Shown: positions 17,339-26,681 of the stretch, piece by piece | Layout: each line of letters starts with the position of its first letter | Numbering within the stretch: the first letter of the stretch is position 1 | Source: Pseudomonas sp. UBA6562 | Lineage (GTDB): Bacteria > Pseudomonadota > Gammaproteobacteria > Pseudomonadales > Pseudomonadaceae | Reading direction: 5' to 3' | NCBI RefSeq assembly: GCF_002434265.1 | Contig: NZ_DJJS01000006.1 | Span: forward strand, 558,001 to 622,000 | DNA: 64,000 bases | Translations under genes and position numbers: made by a program | Notes under the pieces: model-generated | What the model saw: only the letters and a program-made list of their open reading frames with translations | Told to the model about the DNA's origin: nothing | The model's database searches: none

Positions 17339-20300
17339 GGCAAGGTCGACAGCGGCACGCGATACAGGGCATCGCCCGGTGCCGCGTTACCGAAACGGAC
17401 CCAGTTGCCGAGGTCGTTGTGGAAGGTCTCGTACAGGCGGATCTTCGAATCGAGCTCGTCGATGAAGTCTTCCTGTTCGGCCACCGACAGCGACAGCCAC
17501 AGCTCCTGGGTCATGCTCAACGACTTGCTGCGGTACGGCAGGCCCTCCAGGTACTCGCCCAGCACGCCGCTGGCGGCCAGGTTGGCGCCTTTTTTCAGGG
17601 CGCCGGGGTCGCGGCTCATGTAAGCGCTGGCGCTGGCGATCTCGTTGAAGAAGTCGCCGGGCGAGCTGCGCGTCTTGCGCGCGGCGTCGACGATCAGCTT
17701 GAGCGACTGCTGCAGGTCGTTGAGCTGCAGCTTGGTCAGCATCACGCACACTTGCAGGGCCGGTAGCGCCGGGTTGCTCAGGTCGCGGTCGGCGGTCCAG
17801 GCGCTGACCAGTTGCGGCGCCTGGCTGGCGTGCTGGCGGCCGAGAAAATCCATGTGCATGGCATAGCCGATGGCCTGGGTCTTGGCCGCCAGGCTCGGCG
17901 CGGCACCCAGTTGCGGCGCGGCCTGCGCCTGGCGCTCGCGCACCTGGTGGGCCAGCTCGGCGAAGGTCGAGCCGATCTCGCGCACGCGCTCGCCGAACTG
18001 CGTCACGTCGCCCCCAGGCACCGACACGTAGAGGTCGCCGATCTGCGGGTTGGCGTCGGCGGTCAGCACCCGGTACTGGGTTTCCGCGCTGGCATGGTTG
18101 TTGGCGCCGGCCGGAGTACGCAGGTGCAGGGCATAGACCTTGATCTGCTTGCTCAGCGCCGCCTGGCGCACTTCGGCTTCGTTCATGTGCGTGCTGCTGA
18201 ACGGGTCGTTCTTGCGCAGCGCTCCGGCGTCGCTGACCAGCAGCACGATGCGTCCGCCGTAGCCGGACCAGTCCATGCCCTCGACGGCCTGCATGACGCC
18301 GGCGAAGGCGTCTTCGTTGAAGGCCTGGCTGGACACCGTGGTGGCCTTGACCGCACTGGCCGCGCGCAGGAAGCGCGCCGGGTCGCGGCCCTGCTCCAGG
18401 CTGACCAGGGTCTTGCTCAGGTATTCCAGGCCCGGTGTGCGCTCGACGCTGTTGCGAAAGCCCACCAGGCCGAAGCTGACGTTGTCCAGCTCGCCACGGG
18501 CGGCCAGTTGCCCTTGCAGTTCGCTGACCACCTGGCGGACCCGGTCGATGTAGGGCTGCATCGACACCGAGGTGTCGACCACCAGGACGATGCCGGTGCG
18601 GAAGGCGTTGTCGCCGGCCGGTGTGGCGCCGGCAGCGTTCGTCATGGCAGCTGGCGCGGCTTGACGCGTGTCGCTGGCGGCGCTGCCGGGGTCGATGGAG
18701 GCGATGTTGAGCAGTTGCACGGGCTGGCCGTTGGCGTCGAAGCTCTCGCGGAAGTCGAAGATCGGCATCAGGTAGAACTGGCTGGCCGCCACCGCGCTGG
18801 CCACAGGCTCCAGGGCCATGACCTCGGGCACTTGCTCGGGCGTGCTTTGCGCCTTGGCCAGCACGGCTTTGGCCTGCTCCGGCGCGTCGAGCAGGCGCTG
18901 CACGTCGTCGGCCTGGCGCAGGAACAGCGACGGCGCGCGCCCGGAGCGCTCGGTGAAGGTCAGCACCAGGCTCTGCTTCCAGTCGCTCAGCCGGTCGGCG
19001 GCGATCCAGCCTTCGCGCTGCCCGTCGCTGGCCGCGCCCACCTGCACCCAGGGCTGGCCGTCGACGGTCTTGCGCTGGTAGACGTACAGCACGGAAAACG
19101 CTGGCACGGCGCTACCGTCGCGGGCACCGGGCGCATCGACCAGGCGCGCGTCGGGCTTGCTCAGCACGCGCTGGAACAGGGTTTTCTTGCCGGGCATCAG
19201 CAAGGGGCGGTCGCCTTCGGCATTGGCGTCGGCCAAGGGCGCGACGGTGCTCTGGGCGGGCTGGGCGTCGGCTCGTGGCGCGGGTTCGGACGTGTCGCGC
19301 AGCAGCCAGTAGCCGCCGGCGGCCAGGCCCAGCGCGGCGGCGATGGCCAGCCCCAGCAGCGCCTTGCGCGCAGGCTTGGGCGCGGGGCTGGCAGGTGCGG
19401 CGCCGGGCGGCGGAGGGGTGCGCCAGCCGGACGGACTGGGCTTGCCCACCTCGGACGCGAGGGATGCGGGCTTGTGCGTGGCCGGCGCGTTGGCGGCCGG
19501 CCCAGGCGGCGTGGCCGCGGCCGGCTTGTCCAGGCTGTATGCGGGCGTCACCGGCGCAGCCGCATCGGCCCGGGCCGGGTTCGCGGCCATACCCGCCGAA
19601 GCTGCCGCCACCTGCGGCGCCAGGCCTTCCGGCGTCAATGGCGCCAGCGCTTCGTGGGCGGTCAGCGGGCGGAACACCGTGGCGCCGTCGTCCTGCACCG
19701 GCAGGCGGTCGAGCGCCGCCAGCAGGGCGGCGGCGTCGCTGAAGCGTTCGTCGGGCGCCTTGGCCAGCAGGCGGCTGAGGATCGGCTGGTAACGGCCATG
19801 GCGCACGGGCAGCTCGGGCAGCGGCTCGGTCAGGTGCGCCAGCGCGGTGGACAAGGCGTCCACGCCGGCATAGGGCAGCTCGCCGGCCAGCAGTTCGTAG
19901 AGCACCACCCCCAACGCATAGAGGTCGGCGCGGCCGTCGATGTCCAGGCCCCGGGCCTGCTCGGGGCTCATGTAGCTCGGCGTGCCGACGGCGAAGCCGG
20001 CCTGGGTGAACTGGGTACGGTCGTCGAGCGACTTGGCGATACCGAAGTCCGACAGCACCGCCGTGCCATCGGCGCGGAACAGGATGTTGGCCGGCTTGAC
20101 GTCGCGGTGCACCAGCCCTTCGCTGTGGGCATAGCCCAGCGCCTGGGCGATCTGGCGCACGTACAGCAGCCCTTCTTCGGGGGCCAGGCCGGCGTCCAGA
20201 CGCTCCTTGAGCGTGCCGTTGGGCAGGAACTCCATGGCCATGTAGTACAGGTCGCCGACGTTGCCGATGTCGTGGATGGTGGCGATGTGCGGGTGGGACA

Positions 20301-20493
20301 GGCGCGCCAGGGTGCGGCCCTCGCGCAGGAAGCGCTCGCAGAAGGTCGGGTCCTGGGCGAGGCTCGCCGCCATGACCTTGAGCGCGACCTTGCGCTGCAA
20401 GGAACGCTGGGTCGCCAGGTACACGCTGGCCATGGCGCCTTGGCCGATCTCGCCCTCGATGTCGAAGCCGGGGATGTGCATGTCGGGGGTCAT
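17335..20493 (-). CDS. ppkA: T6SS serine/threonine kinase PpkA with von Willebrand A domain
   Basis: A 1052-residue membrane kinase that phosphorylates the FHA protein to trigger T6SS assembly. The N-terminal Hanks-type kinase has the glycine loop GQGAMASVY, invariant Lys39 (VALKV), HRDVKPAN (Asp131), DFGIAK (Asp149) and the activation segment ending SYMSPEQARG. A Pro/Ala-rich linker leads to one membrane helix (ALLGLAIAAALGLAAGGYWLL). The periplasmic part has an SH3-like stretch and a VWA domain with an intact MIDAS (VDTSVSM). A C-terminal domain holds a helical region common to PpkA proteins. The ATG at 20493 overlaps the pppA stop; the longer open frame upstream is pppA read out of frame. 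Confidence 0.93.
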   Translation of the reverse strand: MTPDMHIPGFDIEGEIGQGAMASVYLATQRSLQRKVALKVMAASLAQDPTFCERFLREGRTLARLSHPHIATIHDIGNVGDLYYMAMEFLPNGTLKERLDAGLAPEEGLLYVRQIAQALGYAHSEGLVHRDVKPANILFRADGTAVLSDFGIAKSLDDRTQFTQAGFAVGTPSYMSPEQARGLDIDGRADLYALGVVLYELLAGELPYAGVDALSTALAHLTEPLPELPVRHGRYQPILSRLLAKAPDERFSDAAALLAALDRLPVQDDGATVFRPLTAHEALAPLTPEGLAPQVAAASAGMAANPARADAAAPVTPAYSLDKPAAATPPGPAANAPATHKPASLASEVGKPSPSGWRTPPPPGAAPASPAPKPARKALLGLAIAAALGLAAGGYWLLRDTSEPAPRADAQPAQSTVAPLADANAEGDRPLLMPGKKTLFQRVLSKPDARLVDAPGARDGSAVPAFSVLYVYQRKTVDGQPWVQVGAASDGQREGWIAADRLSDWKQSLVLTFTERSGRAPSLFLRQADDVQRLLDAPEQAKAVLAKAQSTPEQVPEVMALEPVASAVAASQFYLMPIFDFRESFDANGQPVQLLNIASIDPGSAASDTRQAAPAAMTNAAGATPAGDNAFRTGIVLVVDTSVSMQPYIDRVRQVVSELQGQLAARGELDNVSFGLVGFRNSVERTPGLEYLSKTLVSLEQGRDPARFLRAASAVKATTVSSQAFNEDAFAGVMQAVEGMDWSGYGGRIVLLVSDAGALRKNDPFSSTHMNEAEVRQAALSKQIKVYALHLRTPAGANNHASAETQYRVLTADANPQIGDLYVSVPGGDVTQFGERVREIGSTFAELAHQVRERQAQAAPQLGAAPSLAAKTQAIGYAMHMDFLGRQHASQAPQLVSAWTADRDLSNPALPALQVCVMLTKLQLNDLQQSLKLIVDAARKTRSSPGDFFNEIASASAYMSRDPGALKKGANLAASGVLGEYLEGLPYRSKSLSMTQELWLSLSVAEQEDFIDELDSKIRLYETFHNDLGNWVRFGNAAPGDALYRVPLSTLP

Positions 20494-21218
20494 CGGCCGG
20501 TGCCTGCCTTGATCACGATGGCGGTGATGTTGTCGGGCGCGCCGCGGGTCAGGCCCAGGTGCACCAGGCTGCGTACCACCTGGTAAGGATCGGGGTGGCC
20601 GAGCACGCCGGCGATCTCGTCGTCTTCGGCGGTGCGGGTCAGGCCGTCGCTGCACAGCAGGTAGGTGTCGTCGCGCTCGATGTGCAACTCCACGCTCTGC
20701 AACTCCAACCGCTCCTGCACGCCGATGGCACGGGTGATGATGTTGCCGCGCGGGTGCTCGCGGGCCTCGGCCTCGCTCAGCAGGCCGCTGTCCTGCAATT
20801 CCTGCACGTAGCTGTGGTCGTGGGTCAGGCGCTGCAAGCGGCCATCGCGCAGGCGGTACAGGCGGCTGTCGCCGGCCCACAAGGCCACGCCCTGGTCGCC
20901 TTGCACGCTCAGCACCACCACAGTGCTGCCCATCATGCGCACGCCGCGGCGCAGGGTTTCGGCGCGTACCGCGCGGTTGACCTGGGCCAGGCTGTCGCGC
21001 AGCGCCTGGGCGCGCGCGCCCAGGTCGTGCCCGGCGGGCAGGTGGCGCAGGCTGTCGACGGTCAGGCTGCTGACGTAGTCGCCCGCCGCATGCCCGCCCA
21101 TGCCGTCGGCCACGGCCCACAGGCCTTCGGCGGTCAGCTCCAGACAGGCGTCTTCGTTGATCTGGCGAACCATGCCGGTGTGGCTGTAGCTGGCCGCGGT
21201 GTACTGCAGGGCGGTCAT
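20490..21218 (-). CDS. pppA: T6SS PP2C-type protein phosphatase PppA
   Basis: A 242-residue metal-dependent phosphatase that reverses PpkA action on Fha and so shuts off or relocates the apparatus. PP2C motifs are all present: RQINEDA, VADGMGGHAAGD, LWAGDSRLYRLRDG, LLCSDGLT and APDNITAIV. The ATG at 21218 overlaps the tagF stop as ATGA and is preferred over the GTG two codons upstream. No membrane segment is present, so it should act in the cytoplasm. Confidence 0.93.
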   Translation of the reverse strand: MTALQYTAASYSHTGMVRQINEDACLELTAEGLWAVADGMGGHAAGDYVSSLTVDSLRHLPAGHDLGARAQALRDSLAQVNRAVRAETLRRGVRMMGSTVVVLSVQGDQGVALWAGDSRLYRLRDGRLQRLTHDHSYVQELQDSGLLSEAEAREHPRGNIITRAIGVQERLELQSVELHIERDDTYLLCSDGLTRTAEDDEIAGVLGHPDPYQVVRSLVHLGLTRGAPDNITAIVIKAGTGR

Positions 21219-21874
21219 GTGCACGCTGCCTCTTTACCCAGGATGAACCCGGCGAAATCTTCGCTGCGCGGCAACCCCGCGCAACGCATCAACCCCGGCG
21301 CGATGCGCGCCGAGCCCTGCCCCCACCACAGGCTCATGCCGACACAGGCGGCGTCGGCCAGGGCCAGGGTGCGCGCCTGCGGCCACTCGGCCGGCAGCCG
21401 TTCGAGGCCGCCCGGTACCGTCTGCGCGGCGATGCGCGCCGGCACGTCGAACCCGCCCAGGGCATCCACCGCCGCGAGGAAGGCTTCGAAGCCCGCGTCG
21501 GCTTCGAGGCTGGCGAGCAACAGGGCCTCGGCCCGCTCGAACCAGTCGTCATGGCCTCCGACCACGGCGGCCAACGAGGCCTGCGGCGCCAGCGATTGCG
21601 CCACGGTCAGGGGAAAGTAGCGTCCTACTCGGTCGATGCTCGGCATCACCACGCCCACCATCGCCTGCGGCCCACACACGCCAGGCGCCAGGGCGAAACG
21701 CCACAAGGGGCTGACCAAGTAGGCCTCCAGCCAGGCTTCGCCCAACTGGCGGCGGCAGGTCTGTAGCCCCGCGGCCAACCACTGGTCCCAGGGCTCGATG
21801 AAGCTCGCACTCAGGCCGCGGCTGACGAAATCGCCGCGGCAGGCCAGCTTGCCGTAGAAACCGACTTCGCTCAC
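21215..21874 (-). CDS. tagF: T6SS-associated protein TagF
   Basis: A 219-residue cytoplasmic protein of the TagF (DUF2094/SciT) family, recognised from the N-terminus VSEVGFYGKLACRGDFVSRG and from VGVVMPSIDRVGRYFPLTV. In P. aeruginosa TagF is a post-translational repressor of the H1-T6SS that binds Fha. Here it is a separate gene between tssM and pppA, not fused to pppA as in some species. The start is GTG, overlapping the tssM stop as GTGA. Confidence 0.9.
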   Translation of the reverse strand: MSEVGFYGKLACRGDFVSRGLSASFIEPWDQWLAAGLQTCRRQLGEAWLEAYLVSPLWRFALAPGVCGPQAMVGVVMPSIDRVGRYFPLTVAQSLAPQASLAAVVGGHDDWFERAEALLLASLEADAGFEAFLAAVDALGGFDVPARIAAQTVPGGLERLPAEWPQARTLALADAACVGMSLWWGQGSARIAPGLMRCAGLPRSEDFAGFILGKEAACT

Positions 21875-24800
21875 AAACGCTCCGGCAGGCTGAAGCCGTT
21901 CAGCACACGAGCGCGGAACGGGTTGAAGGCGCTGCTCGCACGCAGCTCGTAGGACACACTCAGGCCGTCGACCCGCAAGCGCAGGTTGAAGCGCTCCGGG
22001 GAGCCGGCGCCGACCAGGTCGGACTGCTCCAGCAAGCGGAACCAGGCCCATGGCCCCTCCAGGGTCTTGCCCGAGCGGCCGCTGGCCGCAGGCGGCGTGA
22101 TCGACAGGCGCACCACACCGATACCGTTGTTGTTCGGCCATTGCACCGCGACCGGCCGGCTAGGGCCGTGGTCGTAGCTGACCTGCTGGCCGTCGAGGTC
22201 GAGCAGGAACTGGGTGATGGACGCGTCCATGGCCACCGGCTTGAGCTCGAAGCGCACCAGCGGCTGGGTGCTGCCGGTGTTGCGGAAGAACGCGTCGCGG
22301 ATGTTCGCCGCACGCTGGAAGGTGCCCAGCACGTTGGCGTTGATGCCCAGCTTCTGCGCCGCACCCGGCTGCCAGCTCCACGGCGAGGTGCTGGTGTTGA
22401 CGTAGGGTTGCAGGTATTTGCGGAAGTAGTTGTCCATCACCCCGCCGACCCCGAAGAACAGGCCGAAGTCTTCCAGGGTCGCGTCCTGGCTGCTGCCGGG
22501 CGCCAGCGGATAACGGCCGCCCAGCGACTGCCGGTAGACGTTGACCACCTCGCTCTTCCAGGCCGCGTTGAGCTGGTTGCGCACGCCGCCCATGACCACC
22601 GCGTTGGTCGAGCCGACCACCGAGCCGACCATGTCCTGGACCACTTGCGGCTGCCGCGCCGCGCCCAGCGAGACGCGCTGCGCCGCAGCCTGGGCCTGGT
22701 TCTTGGCCTCGCCCAGCAGCGCGTCGCCGCTGGCGCCGACCATGGCGCTGACCTGCACGTACAAGGCGTTGAGGTCGGTGAGCAGACCGTCGATGGGCAC
22801 CGCCCCGCCTTCGCCGCCCTCGACCAGTGCCGCCAGCGGCGCGAAGTGTTCGGTGACCGGATCGCGGGGCGCCACCTGGGTGGCCGCATCGGCAGCCGGT
22901 GCCTCGCCGAGCAGCCCGCCGAGGCGCTGGCGCAACTGATCGACCCCGGCCTGTTCGACCTTGGCCTTGGCGTGGTCGAGGGTGTCGGGCTGTTGCAGGT
23001 TGGTTTCCACGGCCACCGTCTGCAACAGCTTCTTCAGCGGCGAGGCCGGGCCGGAGAGCACGCGCAGCACGTCGGCGGCCTGCCCGACGCTGGTCACCGG
23101 CACCACGTCGAGGTCGGCCAGCAGGGCGTCCCACTGGCGGATGTAGTCCTGGAAATACAGTTGGCGCACGTCGTCGGCCAGGCGTTTGGCATCGCCGGCG
23201 TCGTTGATCTCGCGGCCCAGCACCCAGCGCTCTTCGGCCAAGGTGGCGCTCTGCGCCAGGCTGGCGGCGAGAAACGCCTGGCGGTAGCCCTTGACCGTGA
23301 ACAGTCCAGGCAGCGGCTCACCCAAGGGCTTGCCGCTCTTGCGCCGCAGCACCAGGGCGGCATCGCGCCCGGCCGCTTCGCTCAGGCGCACATCGCTCAC
23401 CCCAGGCGGCAACGGCTGGCGCTTGACCCGGTCGTATACGCGCTGGGCCACCGGCAATTGCTGCAACTGCCGACGCACGTCGTCGATCAGGTGCTGGTCG
23501 AGCCGGGCATTGGGCGGACGCCGCTCGAACAGCGCGTCGAGGTGCCGTTGCAGGTCCTGGCGTTGCTCGGGGGCCAGGTCGCGCGGCAAGGCGCGCTCCC
23601 AGTCCAGCAGCACCCAGGCCTTGATGAAGTCGGCGTCGTAGTGGTCGCCGTCGGCGAGCATCAGGTAGGCCTTGAGGCCTTCGTAGAGGTAGTCGGACGA
23701 CTGCGCGCCATACAGCTGCTCTTCGATGCGCGTCACCAGACGCGGCGCGAACACCGCGATCAGCAGCTTGCGGTAGACGCTGGCCGACTCGCTTTCGAGC
23801 ATGTCGCCCTGGTACAGGCCCAGCCCTTCGGCCCAGGCCGGCGGATCGTCGGCCAGGTGTCGCACGGCGTTGAGCAGCGGCAACACGTCGAGCACGCTGC
23901 GCTGCGCCGGGCTCAGGGCCTGCACGCTCTGCCCCACCGGTTGCAGGCGCTGTTCGACCTGGGCGATGTAGGCCTGGTTGGCGCGGTAGCTCAAGGCCCA
24001 CAAAGTGCCGACCACCAACACCAGCAGCACGCTCAGGGCCAGCGCGCCACGGGTCAGCCAACGCCGTCTGCGCTCGACTTTGGGGTTGCTGCCGGCCAGG
24101 CCGCGCTCGGCGAAGGCGACGTCGCTGAACAGGCGCTGGATGAAATAGCTGCGTCCGCTGCCGCTCTGGCGCGCCAGTTGCGCGCGGTCCAGGCCCATGC
24201 TCTGCGCCATGCTGCCGATCAGCCGGTCGATGGGGCTGCCTTCCTGGGTGCCGCTGGTGAAGTACACGCCGCGCAACAGCGCGCGGGTTTCGAAGGCGTT
24301 GGGTTTGAACACGCCGTCGAGGAAGCTTTCCAGGCTGCCGCGCAAGGCCGCGAACTGCTGGGCGAAGCCGTACACCAGGTCGCGTCGGCTGGGGTCGCGC
24401 TCCTGCTGCAAGCGCTCGACCAGGCGCTGGTTGAGGCGCTGTTCGAGCAAGGCGAACTCGCCGGCGAACTGCCCCAGCGGGCCTTCGCCCTGCCCGTCGT
24501 CGTCGAGGGCGAAGGTCATGCCCCAGACCTGGGCGCGCTCTTCCTTGCCCAGGTTGTCGAAGAACTCCATGAAGCCGGGCACCAGGTCGAGCTTGGTCAG
24601 CATCAGGTAGATGGGGAAACGCACGCCCAGCCGTTCGTACAGCTCCTGAATGCGGGCGCGGATCGCCGCGGCATGGGCGGCGCGCTCGGCCTCGCTGGCC
24701 AACAGCAGGTCGGCCAGGCTGATGGCGATGAACGCGCCGTCGATGGGCCGGCGCGAGCGCTGCTGGCGCAGCAGGTCGAGAAAGCCCAGCCAGGCCGCCT

Positions 24801-25377
24801 TGTCGACCTGGGCATGGCTGTCCTGGGTGGTGTAGCGCCCGGCGGTGTCGAGCAGCACGGCCTGGTCGGTGAACCACCAGTCGCAGTTGCGGGTGCCGCC
24901 CACGCCGCGAATGGCGCCTTCGCCCAGTTGCGCAGCGAGGGGAAAATGCAGCCCGGAATTGACCAACGCGGTGGTCTTGCCCGAGCCAGGTGGGCCGATG
25001 ATCACGTACCACGGCAGCTCGTACAGGTTGCGCCGCTCGTCGCCGCCCAGACGCGCTTTCTTCAGCAGCGCCAGGGCCTCGTCCATGCGCTGGCGCAGGC
25101 TACTCAGCTCTTGGGCGGTGGCCACGCTGGCAGGGTCCGGCGGGGTCTCGGCGGCCAGGCTCTGCAATACCTTGGCCGCCTGCCGCCGGGCCTTGACGAG
25201 GGCGTAGACGCGCCAGGCCAGCCAGACGGCGAACAGCAGGCCGATCAGCGTCCAGCGCGCCGCAGGGCTGGCCAGCACATCGAACAGCGGGCCGACGAAC
25301 CAGATGATCAGGCTCAGCGCCACCAGGCCCAACAGGGGCACGATCCAACGCACCACGAATCCAAGCAACGCCTTCAC
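21871..25377 (-). CDS. tssM: T6SS membrane-complex protein TssM (IcmF)
   Basis: A 1168-residue inner-membrane protein that spans the periplasm to contact TssJ. Two N-terminal membrane segments (about 8-30 and 41-60) are followed by a cytoplasmic NTPase-like domain with a complete Walker A, GPPGSGKTT (128-136), and LLDTAGRY. A third membrane helix lies around 437-460 (ALSVLLVLVVGTLWALSY). The long periplasmic IcmF/DUF1215 region carries C-terminal sequence typical of the TssJ-binding end. Many T6SS TssM proteins have lost Walker A; here it looks intact. The GTG start overlaps the tssL stop as GTGA. Confidence 0.95.
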   Translation of the reverse strand: MKALLGFVVRWIVPLLGLVALSLIIWFVGPLFDVLASPAARWTLIGLLFAVWLAWRVYALVKARRQAAKVLQSLAAETPPDPASVATAQELSSLRQRMDEALALLKKARLGGDERRNLYELPWYVIIGPPGSGKTTALVNSGLHFPLAAQLGEGAIRGVGGTRNCDWWFTDQAVLLDTAGRYTTQDSHAQVDKAAWLGFLDLLRQQRSRRPIDGAFIAISLADLLLASEAERAAHAAAIRARIQELYERLGVRFPIYLMLTKLDLVPGFMEFFDNLGKEERAQVWGMTFALDDDGQGEGPLGQFAGEFALLEQRLNQRLVERLQQERDPSRRDLVYGFAQQFAALRGSLESFLDGVFKPNAFETRALLRGVYFTSGTQEGSPIDRLIGSMAQSMGLDRAQLARQSGSGRSYFIQRLFSDVAFAERGLAGSNPKVERRRRWLTRGALALSVLLVLVVGTLWALSYRANQAYIAQVEQRLQPVGQSVQALSPAQRSVLDVLPLLNAVRHLADDPPAWAEGLGLYQGDMLESESASVYRKLLIAVFAPRLVTRIEEQLYGAQSSDYLYEGLKAYLMLADGDHYDADFIKAWVLLDWERALPRDLAPEQRQDLQRHLDALFERRPPNARLDQHLIDDVRRQLQQLPVAQRVYDRVKRQPLPPGVSDVRLSEAAGRDAALVLRRKSGKPLGEPLPGLFTVKGYRQAFLAASLAQSATLAEERWVLGREINDAGDAKRLADDVRQLYFQDYIRQWDALLADLDVVPVTSVGQAADVLRVLSGPASPLKKLLQTVAVETNLQQPDTLDHAKAKVEQAGVDQLRQRLGGLLGEAPAADAATQVAPRDPVTEHFAPLAALVEGGEGGAVPIDGLLTDLNALYVQVSAMVGASGDALLGEAKNQAQAAAQRVSLGAARQPQVVQDMVGSVVGSTNAVVMGGVRNQLNAAWKSEVVNVYRQSLGGRYPLAPGSSQDATLEDFGLFFGVGGVMDNYFRKYLQPYVNTSTSPWSWQPGAAQKLGINANVLGTFQRAANIRDAFFRNTGSTQPLVRFELKPVAMDASITQFLLDLDGQQVSYDHGPSRPVAVQWPNNNGIGVVRLSITPPAASGRSGKTLEGPWAWFRLLEQSDLVGAGSPERFNLRLRVDGLSVSYELRASSAFNPFRARVLNGFSLPERL

Positions 25378-26675
25378 TCCACACCCTCCGCCAGAACAGT
25401 GATTTCGACCCGGCGGTTCTTCGCCCGCCCTTGCGCGGTAGCGTTGGAGGCCAAAGGTTCGGTGTCGCTCAAACCCTTCGCGGTGAAGCGTTCGGGCTGC
25501 CCGGTGCGCGCGGCGAGCATGGCCCGCACCTCTTCGGCGCGGGCCTGGGACAGTGCCCAGTTGGATGGGAAGCGCAGTGTGGCGATGGGCTGGTTGTCGC
25601 TGTGCCCGGTGATGCGCACGTCGCCTTTGACCTTGTCCACCGCAGCGGCGATGCGTGTCAGCAAGGCCTGGTAGTCGCCTTTGATGCTGGCGCTGGCGCT
25701 GGCGAAGAGTTCGTCGCCACGGAGGGTCACCACCGAGCGGTCGACCGCGTCTTCCACGGCCACCCGTCCAGCCTTGATGTCCTCGGCCAGGAAGCCCGCC
25801 AGGCGCGGCCGTTCGATCGGCTTGGGCTGAGTCACCGGGCGGTCCATGGCCTGCACCGGAATCTCGCCCAAGGCGTGGATGCCACGGAACACCGGCTCTG
25901 CGTCGGAGGCCAGCATCAGGCGCAGACCGAGCAGCGCCAACAGCAGCACGGCCAGGGCGACGGCCAGGGCGACCCAGGCCGGCACGAACTGCGCCAGCCG
26001 GTCGCGCTTGGCCACCACGCCGCGCCAATGCGGCGACAGCTCGCGCTCGGCCTCGCCGCGGGCACCGCGGATCGCCGCGGCGGTGCGCTCGCGCAGGGCG
26101 TCGAGCTGGGCGCGGCCACCGGGCATGACCCGATAACGGCCTTCGAAGCCGAGGCTGGTGCACAGGTAGAGCAATTCGAGCAGGTTGAGTCGCTCGCGTG
26201 GGCTTTGCAGGCAGTGTTCGAGCAACTGGAACACCTTTTCGCCGCCCCAGGCCTCGTTGTGTACGGTGATCAGCAGGCTCTGCTTGCCCCAGTCGCTGCC
26301 GCTGCCCCACGGCGTGCTCAGCACCGCTTCGTCGAGCGCGGTGCACAGCGCATAGCGCGCCAGCAGCACTTCGTTGCGCGGCACCCCGGCCGCTTCGGCG
26401 CGGGCTTCGAACTCGCGCAGGTAGGCCAGCAACTGCGCGCGCAGGCTGGCCGGGGCCGGATGGGCCAGGGTGTTGCGCAGCCGCGTGAGCAGGCTCAGCA
26501 GCGGGCCGGCCGCCTGCTCCAGCGGGTTGAGGCCTTGGCCCTGGCCGGGCGCCAGGGGTTCGCCGGGCATGCTCAGAGGCGCGGCCGGCGCGGCACTGGC
26601 CGGTTGCGGCGTGCGGCCACCGGGGCGCGGCATGAACTGTGTGCGGTCGTTGCCGCTCGGCTCGTCGGGCTGCAT
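25374..26675 (-). CDS. tssL: T6SS membrane-complex protein TssL with C-terminal OmpA-like peptidoglycan-binding domain
   Basis: A 433-residue evolved TssL (DotU/IcmH family). A disordered Pro-rich N-terminus precedes the cytoplasmic DotU hook domain (about 50-215, with ALDEAVLSTPWG and YRVMPGGRAQL). One membrane helix (VPAWVALAVALAVLLLALLGL) leads to a periplasmic OmpA-type domain with VRITGHSDNQPI and the peptidoglycan motif NWALSQARAEEV. The fused OmpA domain anchors the complex to the cell wall; other systems use a separate TagL. The start codon follows GAGGATAA, which overlaps the tssK stop. Confidence 0.95.
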   Translation of the reverse strand: MQPDEPSGNDRTQFMPRPGGRTPQPASAAPAAPLSMPGEPLAPGQGQGLNPLEQAAGPLLSLLTRLRNTLAHPAPASLRAQLLAYLREFEARAEAAGVPRNEVLLARYALCTALDEAVLSTPWGSGSDWGKQSLLITVHNEAWGGEKVFQLLEHCLQSPRERLNLLELLYLCTSLGFEGRYRVMPGGRAQLDALRERTAAAIRGARGEAERELSPHWRGVVAKRDRLAQFVPAWVALAVALAVLLLALLGLRLMLASDAEPVFRGIHALGEIPVQAMDRPVTQPKPIERPRLAGFLAEDIKAGRVAVEDAVDRSVVTLRGDELFASASASIKGDYQALLTRIAAAVDKVKGDVRITGHSDNQPIATLRFPSNWALSQARAEEVRAMLAARTGQPERFTAKGLSDTEPLASNATAQGRAKNRRVEITVLAEGVE

Positions 26676-26681
26676 CGGTGC